Assembly (NCBI RefSeq): GCF_002259605.1
Contig: NZ_MWWR01000003.1
Coordinates: 240,555-304,554, forward strand
Direction: 5' to 3'
Length of the DNA: 64,000 nt
From: Pseudoscardovia radai
GTDB taxonomy: Bacteria > Actinomycetota > Actinomycetes > Actinomycetales > Bifidobacteriaceae
This document shows positions 47,163 to 56,188 of the stretch, piece by piece. Position numbers and translations under genes: made by a program. Position 1 is the first letter of the stretch. Every line of letters begins with the position of its first letter. The notes beneath the pieces were generated by a model. The model was not told the DNA's origin. It was given only the letters and a program-made list of their open reading frames with translations, and did not search any database.

Positions 47163-48551
47163 CTACCAGCGGCAGGTGCCGGAATCGTGGATTTTCTGGG
47201 CCACCTGGATGTCCTGGTCCTGCACCTGGTAGTCCTCGAGCCCCGCCTGCATGTTCTCGCTGCGCTGCCGGTCGCCGCCCAGGTAGGTGAAGGAATAGGC
47301 GTTCGTCACGGCTTCCGTGCGGGTGCCCACGATATTCGGCTCGGTGGTGCCGCAGACGATGGAGATGGAGCGGTGCGCCAGCTCGTGCTTCGTCGCATCA
47401 AGCAGGAAGGGATTGGCTTTTATCTCGTTCCAATCCGCCGCGTCGTTGACGAACGTGATGGTGTTGCGGTGGTCCGTCGTGGCATCCGTGAAGCAGAAGG
47501 AGGCGATCGCGGAGCCGTCGTCCGTCTCGTCCTGCGACGCGGCGTCGCCGCAATCGGCGGCATCCGAACCGAACGCGTACGTGACGCCCATGGCCTGGGT
47601 CGCCGAGTCGATGGCGTTCCAGACGTCGGCTTCGCTCGCGGAATCGTTCAGTACGATTCCCGCCACGGCATTCTCCCTGCCGTGCAGGTCCGAGAACGTG
47701 GCATCGAGGTGGGATTGCATGGAATCGATGGACGTGCGCAGCTTCGCCGCCTGCTCGGCGGCGTATGTGGGATCGTCCTGCCAGCCGTCCTTGCTGAAGG
47801 CGCTTTTCAGGGCCCGCGTCTCGTCGGACCATTGGCCGTCGAGCTGGTAGTTGAGCGTGGTATCGCTGCCGTAGCGCGGCTGCATGGCCGAATACCAGGC
47901 GAGGAGGGCGTCTGTCGTGTGGGAGCTCATCGTGGAGAGCTGGTCGGCCGTCAGATCCGATGCGCCGCTGCCGCATGCGGTCCGGTCGTTCGCCAGGACG
48001 GTGAGCTCGTCGGGTGCGGAGCCGTCGGATTTCGTCCATCCGTCGATGCTCGACATGGCGGACGTCACGTTGGCGCAGACCTGGTCGGCGGACAGCGTGA
48101 CGGAAGCCGTCGTGCCTTGCGCGGAGCCGGACGATGCCTGCGCCGCAGTTCGGGACGCGGACGGGACGCGGCGCAGCGCCACGGCGCATCCGACCAGCAC
48201 GGCGATCGCTGTGACGAAGGCGACGATGGCGATCACGTTCGATCGTCTGCGCGCGGCGGATGGGGCGGCGCCGGGGCCGGGGAGTCCCCGATGCGGCGCG
48301 GATGCCATGGCGGGGCCGAAGGGGGCGTTCGCGCCGGGGCCGATCGGATATCCGTCCATTGGGTACCCTGCGTTCGGGTACTCTGCATTCGGATACGGGG
48401 AGTCCGGATACGGGCGGTTCGCGCCGTACGGGGGATGGGGGCTCCCCGCGGCGGGAACGGTTCCTCCCGCGCGAGAGGTGTCGCCATAGGGTGCATTCGA
48501 CGGTGAGCCGTCCGGCCGCGAATAGTATGAGTGATACTGCTGGTCGTTCAT
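47163..48551 (-). CDS. Membrane-anchored putative zinc metallopeptidase, paralogue of the 45503-47092 gene
   Basis: The 462-residue protein has a cytoplasmic Pro/Tyr/Gly-rich part (Y-P-N-A repeats near 48-62), one helix (105-126) and a surface domain with the same blocks as its neighbour. These include Cys before 'NVTSAMSSIDGW', 'LLAWYSAMQPRYG' and 'LNYQLDGQWSDET'. The zinc-site motif H389-E-L-A-H393 is followed by E413. Invariant spacing and flanks (D-A-T-K before, R-S-I-S-I after) in both copies argue for function. The ATG at 48551 has AAAAGGGACAT; an in-frame ATG at 48566 is weaker. It lies 70 bp upstream of its paralogue, so the two are probably co-transcribed. Confidence 0.72.
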   Translation of the reverse strand: MNDQQYHSYYSRPDGSPSNAPYGDTSRAGGTVPAAGSPHPPYGANRPYPDSPYPNAEYPNAGYPMDGYPIGPGANAPFGPAMASAPHRGLPGPGAAPSAARRRSNVIAIVAFVTAIAVLVGCAVALRRVPSASRTAAQASSGSAQGTTASVTLSADQVCANVTSAMSSIDGWTKSDGSAPDELTVLANDRTACGSGASDLTADQLSTMSSHTTDALLAWYSAMQPRYGSDTTLNYQLDGQWSDETRALKSAFSKDGWQDDPTYAAEQAAKLRTSIDSMQSHLDATFSDLHGRENAVAGIVLNDSASEADVWNAIDSATQAMGVTYAFGSDAADCGDAASQDETDDGSAIASFCFTDATTDHRNTITFVNDAADWNEIKANPFLLDATKHELAHRSISIVCGTTEPNIVGTRTEAVTNAYSFTYLGGDRQRSENMQAGLEDYQVQDQDIQVAQKIHDSGTCRW

Positions 48552-48639
48552 ATGTCCCTTTTCCATGTCTCCGGCTTCGAGGATTCATTCTACCAGTGCG
48601 CCTGCGGGCATGACGGGAAGCGTTTGAGATGTGTCCTGC

Positions 48640-48985
48640 AACCCCCGAATCGTCTAAAGCGGGTGCCGCCGCACCCGCCTAACGCCATTTCGGTGGGGAA
48701 ACCGCCGAGAACCCGGCCGGAATCCCGTAAAGCGGGTGTCCCTACACCCGTCCAAGCCCATTCAGACGCCAAACCAAGGCAAAACCGACCTCAAACCGTC
48801 TAAAGCGGGTGCCGCCGCACCCGCCTAACGCCATTTCGGTGGGGAAACCGCCGAGAATCCGGCCGGAATCCCGTAAAGCGGGTGTCCCTACACCCGTCCA
48901 AGCCCATTCAGACGCCAAACCAAGGCAAAACCGACCCGAAATCGTCTAAAGCTGGTGCCGCCACACCCGCCCAACGCCATCGGCG
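48640..48985 (-). repeat. Tandem array of 73-bp hairpin repeats, array 2 (opposite orientation)
   Basis: TAAAGC recurs at 48655, 48728, 48801, 48874 and 48947, every step 73 bp. Two unit types alternate (one with CCATTTCGGTGGGGAAACC, one with CCATTCAGACGCCAAACC), so the true period is 146 bp. Each has GCGGGTG-N6-CACCCGC or GGGTGT-N4-ACACCC. The reverse complement gives GGCGTTAGGCGGGTG...CACCCGCTTTAG and CCGGCCGG, the same elements in the same order as array 1. It lies between the metallopeptidase pair and tRNA-Ala. Confidence 0.9.
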
Positions 48986-49059
48986 GGAGCGGGGGGCGGG
49001 GACGACGGGTGCGGCGCCGGCGTCAGGGCCGTCGTCGGAGGCGGGTGCGTCCGATAACA

Positions 49060-49091
49060 GAAAAATCCCGGCAGGAGAACCTGCCGGGATA
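49060..49091 (-). terminator. Rho-independent terminator of tRNA-Ala
   Basis: ATCCCGGCAGG-N4-CCTGCCGGGAT forms a perfect 11-bp stem; on the reverse strand it is followed by a T5 run. Confidence 0.9.
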
Positions 49092-49096
49092 ACCCG

Positions 49097-49169
49097 TGGA
49101 GCTAGGGGGATTCGAACCCCCGACCCCCTCCATGCCATGGAGATGCGCTACCAGCTGCGCCATAGCCCC
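49097..49169 (-). tRNA. tRNA-Ala (anticodon GGC)
   Basis: On the reverse strand, GGGGCTA pairs with TAGCTCC (one G-T), the D-arm is GCGCAGCTGGTAGCGC, the anticodon stem-loop CTCCATGGCATGGAG gives GGC, and the T-arm contains GGTTCGAATCC. CCA is not encoded. Confidence 0.96.
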
Positions 49170-49188
49170 GTTCTTGCGAACACGGATT

Positions 49189-49216
49189 ACTATACATGAA
49201 CATCAGGTTAATGCAA
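49189..49216 (-). promoter_or_regulatory. Promoter of tRNA-Ala
   Basis: On the reverse strand TTGCAT and TATAGT are 16 bp apart, and the tRNA begins 19 bp after the -10. Confidence 0.7.
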
Positions 49217-49614
49217 ACGTCGGCGTGTCGCGTTCTGGGTGATTCCCTCTAAGCCTTACGGAATACTGGGCTTCAGGGCCATCGTGGAGTATTTTGGAAA
49301 CGACGCAACAACGGGCCGGAACGCAATGGGATTTTTCGAAAGAACATCGGGAAAGGATGCCGGGGAGAAGAATCGTGCGTCCGACCCTTCACCGACGATT
49401 CACCCAGGGCAGGTGCACCCCGGCCGGGGGCGGAGTATTCTTTTCTAGGTTGGCCTGCCGTCGGAGGTGCGCGCGGATGCGCTGCGCCTGCGGCGGCACG
49501 CGTGCAATCGACGGCACGGACATATCGCGCATGCGGATTCCGCCCCGCGTTCCGGACCCAGAGGCCCGGGACGCAGGCCGCGCCGCACGGACGTTCGGAA
49601 GGCAGGTGAGTGGA
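49217..49614 (+). other. 400-bp leader region before the CorA-type gene
   Basis: Nothing certain is seen. TATTCT near 49436 within GGAGTATTCTTTTC could be a -10. The magnesium riboswitch (M-box) core was looked for by eye and not found. Open frames here have no start context. Confidence 0.4.
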
Positions 49615-50568
49615 ATGCTGAGAATCTTTAGCACTGTCAATGGCCATACGAAGCCCATAGAGAAACCCGAGCCCGGATCGTGGCTCTCCCTCACCGACCC
49701 GACCGACGTGGAGCTGACCACGGTCGCCACGGCCTGCGACATCGACCTCGCCGACCTGCGCGCACCCCTGGATGACGAGGAACGCTCGCGCGTCGACGTC
49801 GAAGAGGGCTACACGATGATCATCGTCGATATCCCGACGGTGGAGGAGCGCGGCGGGCGCGACTGGTACGAGACCATCCCGTTGTCGATCATCGTCACCG
49901 AGGACCTCATCGTGACGGTCTGCATGAAGGACACGCCGCTGCTCCATCCGTTCATGGAAGGCACCATCCGCGGCTTCAACACCTTCATGCGCTCGCGCTT
50001 CATCCTGCAGATCCTGTACCGCAACGCCACCATGTACCTGCGCTACCTGCGCATCATCGACCGCGAAAGCGACAAGCTGGAACTGCGCCTGCGCCGCTCG
50101 ATGCGCAACGAGGAGATCATCCAGCTCATGGAGCTGAGCAAAACCTTGGTCTACTTCGCCACGTCGCTGAAGTCGAACGAAATCGTGCTCGAGAAGATGA
50201 CGAGCCTCGACCGCATCCGGCAGTACCCGGACGACGCGGACCTGCTCGAGGACGTCATCACCGAGAACAAGCAGGCAATCGAGATGGCCAACATCTACAG
50301 CGGCGTTCTCGCGGGCATGACGGATGCCTTCGGCTCCATCGTGTCGAATAACGTGAACAACGTCATGAGGGTGTTCACGATTATCTCGATCGTCATCTCC
50401 GTCCCGACGCTGATCTTCTCCATGTATGGCATGAACTTCCAAGAGGGAGGCATGCTCGGCATGCCCCTGACGGGAGAACCGTGGGGTTTCGCGGCGATCA
50501 TCGTCATCGCGGCCGTCATCGGCGGCATCGTGGCGTGGATCCTCACGCGCACGAAGATGTTCAAGTAG
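49615..50568 (+). CDS. corA: CorA-family magnesium/divalent cation transporter
   Basis: CorA forms pentameric channels for Mg2+ (also Co2+, Ni2+). The 317-residue protein has the cytoplasmic funnel domain with long helices, and two C-terminal membrane helices (about 253-272 and 287-308). The selectivity motif G-M-N at 272-274 lies in Y-G-M-N-F, and a basic C-terminus (R-T-K-M-F-K) follows. The start at 49615 follows GGCAGGTGAGTGG and gives the family length; the frame is open 320 bp further upstream without a convincing start. It is a single gene. Confidence 0.92.
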   Translation: MLRIFSTVNGHTKPIEKPEPGSWLSLTDPTDVELTTVATACDIDLADLRAPLDDEERSRVDVEEGYTMIIVDIPTVEERGGRDWYETIPLSIIVTEDLIVTVCMKDTPLLHPFMEGTIRGFNTFMRSRFILQILYRNATMYLRYLRIIDRESDKLELRLRRSMRNEEIIQLMELSKTLVYFATSLKSNEIVLEKMTSLDRIRQYPDDADLLEDVITENKQAIEMANIYSGVLAGMTDAFGSIVSNNVNNVMRVFTIISIVISVPTLIFSMYGMNFQEGGMLGMPLTGEPWGFAAIIVIAAVIGGIVAWILTRTKMFK

Positions 50569-50718
50569 CGCGTCCAGACAAGTCGTCGAAGCGGCTCGGG
50601 TGCGCCATACGATGTCCGCGGCGCACGATGCTCGCGGCGGGCCGCGGTGCACGATCGCCCGCCCCAGGAGCTTACGCCCTCAGGGAAAGGGTGGGCGCCT
50701 CGGGTTAGGATGAAAGCC

Positions 50719-51594
50719 ATGTCGTTCTCGAAGAAAAGGATCGCCGGCGCCGCCCGCCGCGCATCGTCCCGCAGGCCCATCGCGCGCCGCGTGTCGGCCG
50801 CCCTCGCCGCGCTTCTCGCCGTCGCGCCGCTCACCGCCTGCACGCGCTCCATGGAGTCCAGCGACATCACGGGCCCCACCATCACGATCGGCATCGCCTA
50901 TGACAGGCCGGGCGTCTCGCTCGAGCATTCGGGCAATATGTCGGGCGTCGACGTAGACGTGGCCACGTACGTGGCGAACCGCCTGGGCTATTCCGCCGAC
51001 CAGATCAGCTGGCGCGAGGCGAGCAACGCCGACCGCGACGACCTGCTCAGCCGCGGCGACGTGAACATGATCGTGGGCGTGCACCAGGACCTCAACGGCA
51101 CCACCGACGACATCGAGTTCTCCCAGTCCTACGTGACGATGGGCCAGGACCTGCTCGTGCGTGACCTCGACTCCGAATCCATCACCTCCCTGGCCGATAT
51201 GGCGGGCAAAACCGTGTGCGTCGTCAACGGATACCTCGAGCAGGAGATCAACGACGCCATCCAGACATACGGCGTGAACACGATTGACGCGAAGAACTAC
51301 TCCGAATGCATGACGGCGCTTCTGTCCGGCGGCGCCGACGCGGTGGAAGGCGACGACATGGTGCTCGCCGGTCTTGCGGCGAACCTGCCGTCCGGCTCGG
51401 CGCATCTGGTGGGCAACCCGTCCGTCGACGTGGAATGGGGCATCGCGCTGCCGCAGGGCGACAGCAAGCTGCGCGACAACGTCAACAGCGCTCTGCAGCG
51501 CATGGTCGACGACGGCACCTGGGCAACCAGCGTCTCGACCCACTTCGGCAGCTCCAGCTACAGCGTCCGCGGTGCCATCACGCCGTCCGCGTAG
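50719..51594 (+). CDS. Orphan solute-binding lipoprotein (amino-acid ABC type, SBP_bac_3)
   Basis: The 291-residue protein has a lipoprotein signal with a basic N-region, a hydrophobic core and the lipobox L-T-A-C (about residue 38). The periplasmic-binding fold of the polar-amino-acid family follows, with 'TIGIAYDRPG', 'GVDVDVATYVANRLGY', 'VNMIVGVHQDLNGT' and 'YVTMGQDLLV'. Glutamate or another acidic amino acid is the usual ligand of near relatives; the ligand-binding Arg position cannot be verified by eye. No permease or ATPase gene adjoins, so it either serves a distant transporter or has a sensing role. The start is 50719 (AGGATGAAAGCC before it) or 50710. Confidence 0.85.
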   Translation: MSFSKKRIAGAARRASSRRPIARRVSAALAALLAVAPLTACTRSMESSDITGPTITIGIAYDRPGVSLEHSGNMSGVDVDVATYVANRLGYSADQISWREASNADRDDLLSRGDVNMIVGVHQDLNGTTDDIEFSQSYVTMGQDLLVRDLDSESITSLADMAGKTVCVVNGYLEQEINDAIQTYGVNTIDAKNYSECMTALLSGGADAVEGDDMVLAGLAANLPSGSAHLVGNPSVDVEWGIALPQGDSKLRDNVNSALQRMVDDGTWATSVSTHFGSSSYSVRGAITPSA

Positions 51595-51777
51595 CGGAGG
51601 AATGCGGGCGGGATACCGGCCGGAAGCCGGTCGAATGCCGAACGTTTCGACGCATGACGTGTCCACATGCCACACGATAATCTCGACTAAGAGCGTCACG
51701 TCATCGCGCCGGCGACGGGCCGGGATGACGCGAATCCATAATCGGCGCGGGTTGCGCCACAGCACGTGAGGAGAACA

Positions 51778-54717
51778 ATGGCCGAGTCCGGTGTTTCCGA
51801 AGATCGCGAGCCCGAATACCGCTACAACGCGGCGATGGCACAGGAGATCGAGAAGAAATGGCAGAAGAAGTGGGATGACGAAGGCACTTTCTGGGCCGCC
51901 AACGTCAAGGGCGCGCTGACGGACGGCAAGGGCCGCAACGCCGATGGACGCCCGCCGTACTTCGTCATCGACATGTTCCCGTACCCGTCCGGCAAGGGCC
52001 TGCACGTGGGCCACCCGCTGGGCTACATCGCCACCGACGTCGTCAGCCGCTACCACCGCATGAAGGGCGAGAACGTGCTGCATGCCCTCGGCTACGATGC
52101 CTTCGGCCTGCCCGCCGAGCAGTACGCCGTGCAGACCGGCCAGCATCCGCGCGTCACCACCGAGCAGAACATCGCGAACATGCACCGCCAGCTGCATCGT
52201 CTGGGCCTGAGCCTCGACGAGCGCCGCAGCTTCGCCACCACCGACATGAACTACGTGCGCTGGACGCAGTGGATCTTCTCCCGCATCTACGATTCGTGGT
52301 ACGACCCCGACTTCGTGCGCAAGGACGGCGGCAAGGGCTCCGCCCGCCCCGTGTCCGAGCTCATCGAGAAGTTCCGCTCCGGCGCCAAGCAGATTCCGGG
52401 TTTCGAAGGCCGCCAGTGGGATTCCCTGACCGAGGCCGAGCAGGCCGACGTGCTCAACGATTTCCGCCTCGCCTACATCTCCAAGTCGCCGGTGAACTGG
52501 TGCCCGGGTCTGGGCACCGTGCTGGCCAATGAGGAGGTCACGGCCGAGGGCCGCTCCGAGCGCGGCAACTATCCGGTGTTCCAGCGCGAGCTGCGCCAGT
52601 GGTCCATGCGCATCACCGCGTACGGGCATCGTCTGATCGAGGACCTCGACATGATCGACTGGCCCGAGAAGGTGCGCCTCATGCAGCGCAACTGGATCGG
52701 CGAGTCCCATGGCGCCTCCGTGCACTTCCGCGTGCCCACCCCCGCCGGTGACCGCGACATGGAGGTCTACACCACGCGTCCCGACACGCTGTTCGGCACC
52801 ACCTTCGCCGTCGTGTCGCCGGAGCATCCGCTGCTCGCCGACGTGCCCGAGGCTTGGGAGGACGGCATCGCCGACTCGTGGAAGGGCGGCTACGCCACGC
52901 CGAAGGAGGCCGTGCACGCCTACCGCCTGCAGGCCGAGTCGAAGACCGCGAAGGACCGCGTGGCCGAGGAAGGCGACAAGACCGGCGTGTTCACCGGCCT
53001 GTACGCCGTGAACCCGATCACCGGCGCGCGCCTGCCGATTTTCGCCGCCGATTACGTGCTCATGGACTACGGCACCGGCGCCATCATGGCCGTGCCGGGC
53101 GGCGACGACCGTGACTACGCGTTCGCCGAGAAGTTCGGCCTGCCCGTCATCTACACCGTCGCGCCCGACGCCGAATCCGGCGATTCGCTCGACAACTACG
53201 AGGGCAAGGCCGCGTATACCTCGCACGATGGGCATATCGTGAACTCGCATGTGGACGCCACCGAGGTCGGCGGCGACACCCTCGACCTCAACGGCCTGAC
53301 CGTGGACGAGGGCAAGGAGCGCACCATCGCGTGGCTCGAGAAGCAGGGCGTGGGCAAGGGCACCGTCTCCTACCGTCTGCGCGACTGGCTGTTCTCCCGC
53401 CAACGCTACTGGGGCGAGCCGTTCCCCATCGTGTACGACGAGAACGAGGTGCCGCACCTCATCCCGGACGACCAGCTGCCCATCAACCTGCCGGACGTGC
53501 CCGACTACAAGCCGCGCACCTTCGACCCGATGGACGCCGAAAGCAACCCCGAGGCCCCGCTGAGCCGCAACCCCGAGTGGGTCAACGTCACGCTTGACCT
53601 CGGCGACGGCCCGAAGCAGTACCACCGCGACACCAACACGATGCCGAACTGGGCGGGCTCCTGCTGGTACTACATGCGCTACATCGACCCGAAGAACGCC
53701 GAGCACGCGGTGGATCCGGACGAGTTCCAGTACTGGCTCGGCCCGGACCACAACGCCACGGCCGGCAAGTCCGGCGGCGTCGACCTGTACGTGGGCGGTG
53801 TCGAGCATGCCGTGCTCCACCTGCTGTACGCGCGCTTCTGGCACAAGGTGCTTTTCGACCTGGGCTACGTCGATTCCCCCGAACCGTTCCACAAGCTGTT
53901 CAACCAGGGCTACATCCAGGCCTACGCCTACACCGACGAGCGCGGCCAGTACGTGCCGGCCGCCGAGGTGGAGGAGCACAAGGACGGCACCTTCTGGTAC
54001 GACGGCGAGCAGGTGAACCGCGAGTTCGGCAAGATGGGCAAGAGCCTCAAGAACATCATCACGCCGGACTACATGTACGACACCTACGGCGCCGACACCT
54101 TCCGCGTCTACGAGATGAGCATGGGCCCGCTCGACGAGTCCCGCCCGTGGAACACGCGCAACGTGGTGGGCGCACAGCGTTTCCTCGCCCGCCTGTGGCG
54201 CAACGTGGTGGACGAGTCCACCGGCAAGGTGACCGTCACCGATGATGCGCTCGACGCGAAGACCGCGAAGCTGCTCAACAACACGATCGCGGACGTGACC
54301 GTGGAGATGGAGAACATGCGCCCGAACACGGCCATCGCCAAGCTCATCGTGCTCAACAACCACCTGACGTCGCTCGACTCCGTGCCGCGTGCCGCCGTGG
54401 AGCCGCTCGTGCTCATGCTCTCGCCGATCGCACCGCATATGTGCGAGGAGCTGTGGGCGCGCCTGGGCCACGACGAGTCGCTGGCTCACGCGCCGTGGCC
54501 GGTGGCCGACGAGCGCTTCGTGGGCGCCGACGCCGTGACGGCAGTCGTGCAGGTCAAGGGCAAGGTGCGCGGCAAGCTCGAGGTCTCGCCCGACATCAGC
54601 GAGGACGACCTGCGCGCGCAGGCGCTCGCGCTGCCGAAGATCCAGGCGCTTCTCGACGGCAAGGAGCCGCGCAAGGTGATCGTCAAGGCTCCGAAGATCG
54701 TGTCGATCGTTCCGTGA
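51778..54717 (+). CDS. leuS: Leucyl-tRNA synthetase
   Basis: LeuRS charges tRNA-Leu. The 979-residue class Ia enzyme has H-V-G-H in [19 protein letters not shown], the connective editing domain in the middle ('[19 protein letters not shown]' with the conserved Thr-rich strip and '[17 protein letters not shown]'), and K-M-G-K-S as the KMSKS loop. The C-terminal anticodon-binding and small domains follow. It is longer than the E. coli enzyme (about 860) owing to insertions, as usual in actinobacteria. The ATG at 51778 follows GTGAGGAGAACA. Confidence 0.97.
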   Translation: MAESGVSEDREPEYRYNAAMAQEIEKKWQKKWDDEGTFWAANVKGALTDGKGRNADGRPPYFVIDMFPYPSGKGLHVGHPLGYIATDVVSRYHRMKGENVLHALGYDAFGLPAEQYAVQTGQHPRVTTEQNIANMHRQLHRLGLSLDERRSFATTDMNYVRWTQWIFSRIYDSWYDPDFVRKDGGKGSARPVSELIEKFRSGAKQIPGFEGRQWDSLTEAEQADVLNDFRLAYISKSPVNWCPGLGTVLANEEVTAEGRSERGNYPVFQRELRQWSMRITAYGHRLIEDLDMIDWPEKVRLMQRNWIGESHGASVHFRVPTPAGDRDMEVYTTRPDTLFGTTFAVVSPEHPLLADVPEAWEDGIADSWKGGYATPKEAVHAYRLQAESKTAKDRVAEEGDKTGVFTGLYAVNPITGARLPIFAADYVLMDYGTGAIMAVPGGDDRDYAFAEKFGLPVIYTVAPDAESGDSLDNYEGKAAYTSHDGHIVNSHVDATEVGGDTLDLNGLTVDEGKERTIAWLEKQGVGKGTVSYRLRDWLFSRQRYWGEPFPIVYDENEVPHLIPDDQLPINLPDVPDYKPRTFDPMDAESNPEAPLSRNPEWVNVTLDLGDGPKQYHRDTNTMPNWAGSCWYYMRYIDPKNAEHAVDPDEFQYWLGPDHNATAGKSGGVDLYVGGVEHAVLHLLYARFWHKVLFDLGYVDSPEPFHKLFNQGYIQAYAYTDERGQYVPAAEVEEHKDGTFWYDGEQVNREFGKMGKSLKNIITPDYMYDTYGADTFRVYEMSMGPLDESRPWNTRNVVGAQRFLARLWRNVVDESTGKVTVTDDALDAKTAKLLNNTIADVTVEMENMRPNTAIAKLIVLNNHLTSLDSVPRAAVEPLVLMLSPIAPHMCEELWARLGHDESLAHAPWPVADERFVGADAVTAVVQVKGKVRGKLEVSPDISEDDLRAQALALPKIQALLDGKEPRKVIVKAPKIVSIVP

Positions 54718-54766
54718 TGCGTGTGAGCGCGTGTGCTTCGGCGCTGATACGCTGATACGTTGATAC

Positions 54767-54806
54767 AAGGCCCCGATGGGTGACGAATGCGTCCCGTCGG
54801 GGCCTT
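54767..54806 (+). terminator. Hairpin terminator after leuS
   Basis: AAGGCCCCGA-T-GGG pairs with CCC-G-TCGGGGCCTT around a 12-nt loop, 50 bp after the stop. It lacks a T-run. Just before it, GCTGATAC is repeated three times (54742-54765). Confidence 0.6.
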
Positions 54807-54810
54807 CGCA

Positions 54811-54860
54811 TAACGGTGGGCTTGGTTGGTCGCTCCAGTGCCAGCGAGGGGCACTGTTGG
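54811..54860 (+). repeat. Single copy of the hairpin core of the 85-bp repeat
   Basis: TAACGGTGGG...GGTTGGTCGCTCC-AGTGCC-AGCGAG-GGGCACT-GTTGG matches the unit tandemly repeated at the window's right end, including a CAGTGCC/GGCACTG stem. Here it is solitary, directly after the leuS terminator. Confidence 0.65.
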
Positions 54861-54941
54861 AAGAGGGCCGAGGAATCTGGACATGAATTCCATCACGTTG
54901 TTGCGCGGTGTTGCGTGGTCCACGAGAACCCGCCGGGTGGG

Positions 54942-54981
54942 TTATCCACAGGGTTCTGTGTGCGCGTGACCTTCGTCCACA
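54942..54981 (+). promoter_or_regulatory. DnaA-box-like sites upstream of comEA
   Basis: TTATCCACA at 54942-54950 is a perfect consensus DnaA box, and TCGTCCACA at 54973-54981 is a 7/9 match in the same direction. There is no AT-rich element as expected for an origin. They may be regulatory sites or chance. Confidence 0.4.
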
Positions 54982-55018
54982 ATTCCCGAAGCGTCGGCGT
55001 GTCGTCGGACAATATGCC

Positions 55019-56188
55019 ATGCTGGCGAACATGTGGAGGAACGATTCACCCGACCGTCGGCGCATGCCGAGGGAGAATGCGCGGGCGGACCGCCGGATGC
55101 GGCCCGCAGGACACCGCATGGATCCCGCCGACGGAGCCGGCTTGCATGACGGCGGGGCCGAGTGCGCCGTTGCAACGCCCGGCGAGCGCCTTGCGCTGGT
55201 CCACGGGTTGGAGCCTTGGTGCGATGACACGGCGGAGGCAGTGGTGCCGGACTCCATAGCTAGCGTTTCCGCCGTTTCCGCGAGTGCCGACGACCCGAAG
55301 GTTCCTGAGATCGGTGAGAGGAGGAAGCGCAGCGAAAGCGGGGAGATTGGCGAACGCGGCGAAAGCGGGGGGAGCGGCGGGAGCAGCGAAAACGGCGAGC
55401 GCGGCGGAAGCGGGGAGTTCTGGGATGACGAAGATGGCGAGATGTACGAGAATGACGAGTACGACGAGAAGAGCGGAACACGGGGATTGGGGTTGGGGTC
55501 GGGCTCCAGACCGATGCTCGCCATGCTGTCTGGAGTCGACCCGCATGACGCCGATACATCGGTCCACACGGCCCCGCAGAGTGGGGCTGCCGCGCGATGG
55601 GTGATCTCGCAGCGAGCCTGCATGGCCATCATCCTCGTTCTTGTGGTGGCGCTTGCCGCCAGTCTTGCGCTGGTCGTCCGTCAGGGCAGCACGATTCTCC
55701 AAGTCGCCGAAGGAAGCGTGGCCGCTGCACCGGGTACCCAATCCGGTACCCGGTCCAGCGCGCGGTCCGACACGGGGGCCGGATCGGCGCACTCTTTGGA
55801 GAGCCACACCATGGCCGAATCCGGTGGCGCGGCGGAATCGTCGGCGTCGCCTGCGCCCGGCGCCGCGTCCTCCGGTACGCCCGATGCCGTTGCGCCCGGC
55901 GCCGCGTCCTCCGGTACGCCCGATGCCGTTGCGCCCGGTTCCGCTGCGCCAACCGACACCGGTGGCGCACCCGGTGCCGCATCGCCCGGGGACGCGGGGA
56001 AGGTGAACCTCAACACAGCCACCAGAGAGGAGCTCCAGACCATCAAGGGCGTGGGGCCCGCCACGGCGCAGAAAATCCTCGACTACCGCGCGGCGCATGG
56101 TCGTTTCACCTCGGTGGACGAGCTGCTCAAAATCGACGGTATCGGCGCCAAGACGCTGGAGAAAATACGGCCGGAGGTGACCATATGA
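55019..56188 (+). CDS. comEA: ComEA-type DNA-binding competence protein
   Basis: ComEA binds incoming DNA outside the membrane through a helix-hairpin-helix domain. The C-terminus has this domain complete: 'VNLNTATREELQTIKGVGPA' with G-V-G and 'LLKIDGIGAKTLEKI'. Before it are a membrane helix ('MAIILVLVVALAASLALVV', about residues 204-222) and a Ser/Gly/Pro/Ala spacer with a repeated A-P-G-A-A-S-S-G-T-P-D-A-V unit. The 200-residue cytoplasmic N-part is acidic, with E-R-G-E-S-G-G-S-G repeats, and is much longer than usual. The start is uncertain: ATGs at 55019, 55031 and 55064 are in frame and none has a good ribosome site. The gene overlaps comEC. Confidence 0.82.
   Translation: MLANMWRNDSPDRRRMPRENARADRRMRPAGHRMDPADGAGLHDGGAECAVATPGERLALVHGLEPWCDDTAEAVVPDSIASVSAVSASADDPKVPEIGERRKRSESGEIGERGESGGSGGSSENGERGGSGEFWDDEDGEMYENDEYDEKSGTRGLGLGSGSRPMLAMLSGVDPHDADTSVHTAPQSGAAARWVISQRACMAIILVLVVALAASLALVVRQGSTILQVAEGSVAAAPGTQSGTRSSARSDTGAGSAHSLESHTMAESGGAAESSASPAPGAASSGTPDAVAPGAASSGTPDAVAPGSAAPTDTGGAPGAASPGDAGKVNLNTATREELQTIKGVGPATAQKILDYRAAHGRFTSVDELLKIDGIGAKTLEKIRPEVTI

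Noticed and set aside
49217..49614. Magnesium riboswitch before corA
   Set aside because: The conserved M-box core was not recognised; only generic GC-rich sequence is present.
51595..51777. T-box riboswitch before leuS
   Set aside because: No AGGGUGGNACCGCG-type antiterminator or specifier hairpin could be found in the leader.
54942..54981. Replication origin
   Set aside because: Only one perfect DnaA box, no AT-rich unwinding region, and no dnaA, dnaN or parAB genes nearby.
54908..55018. Upstream extension of comEA
   Set aside because: The open frame covers the DnaA-box region and has no ribosome site; the extra residues show no domain.
50680..55632. Very long reverse-strand open frame opposite corA/leuS/comEA regions
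   Set aside because: It is the mirror of strongly biased GC-rich genes (leuS and the lipoprotein gene) on the other strand; its translation has no family motifs and is dominated by His/Val/Asp/Gly, typical of an antisense shadow.
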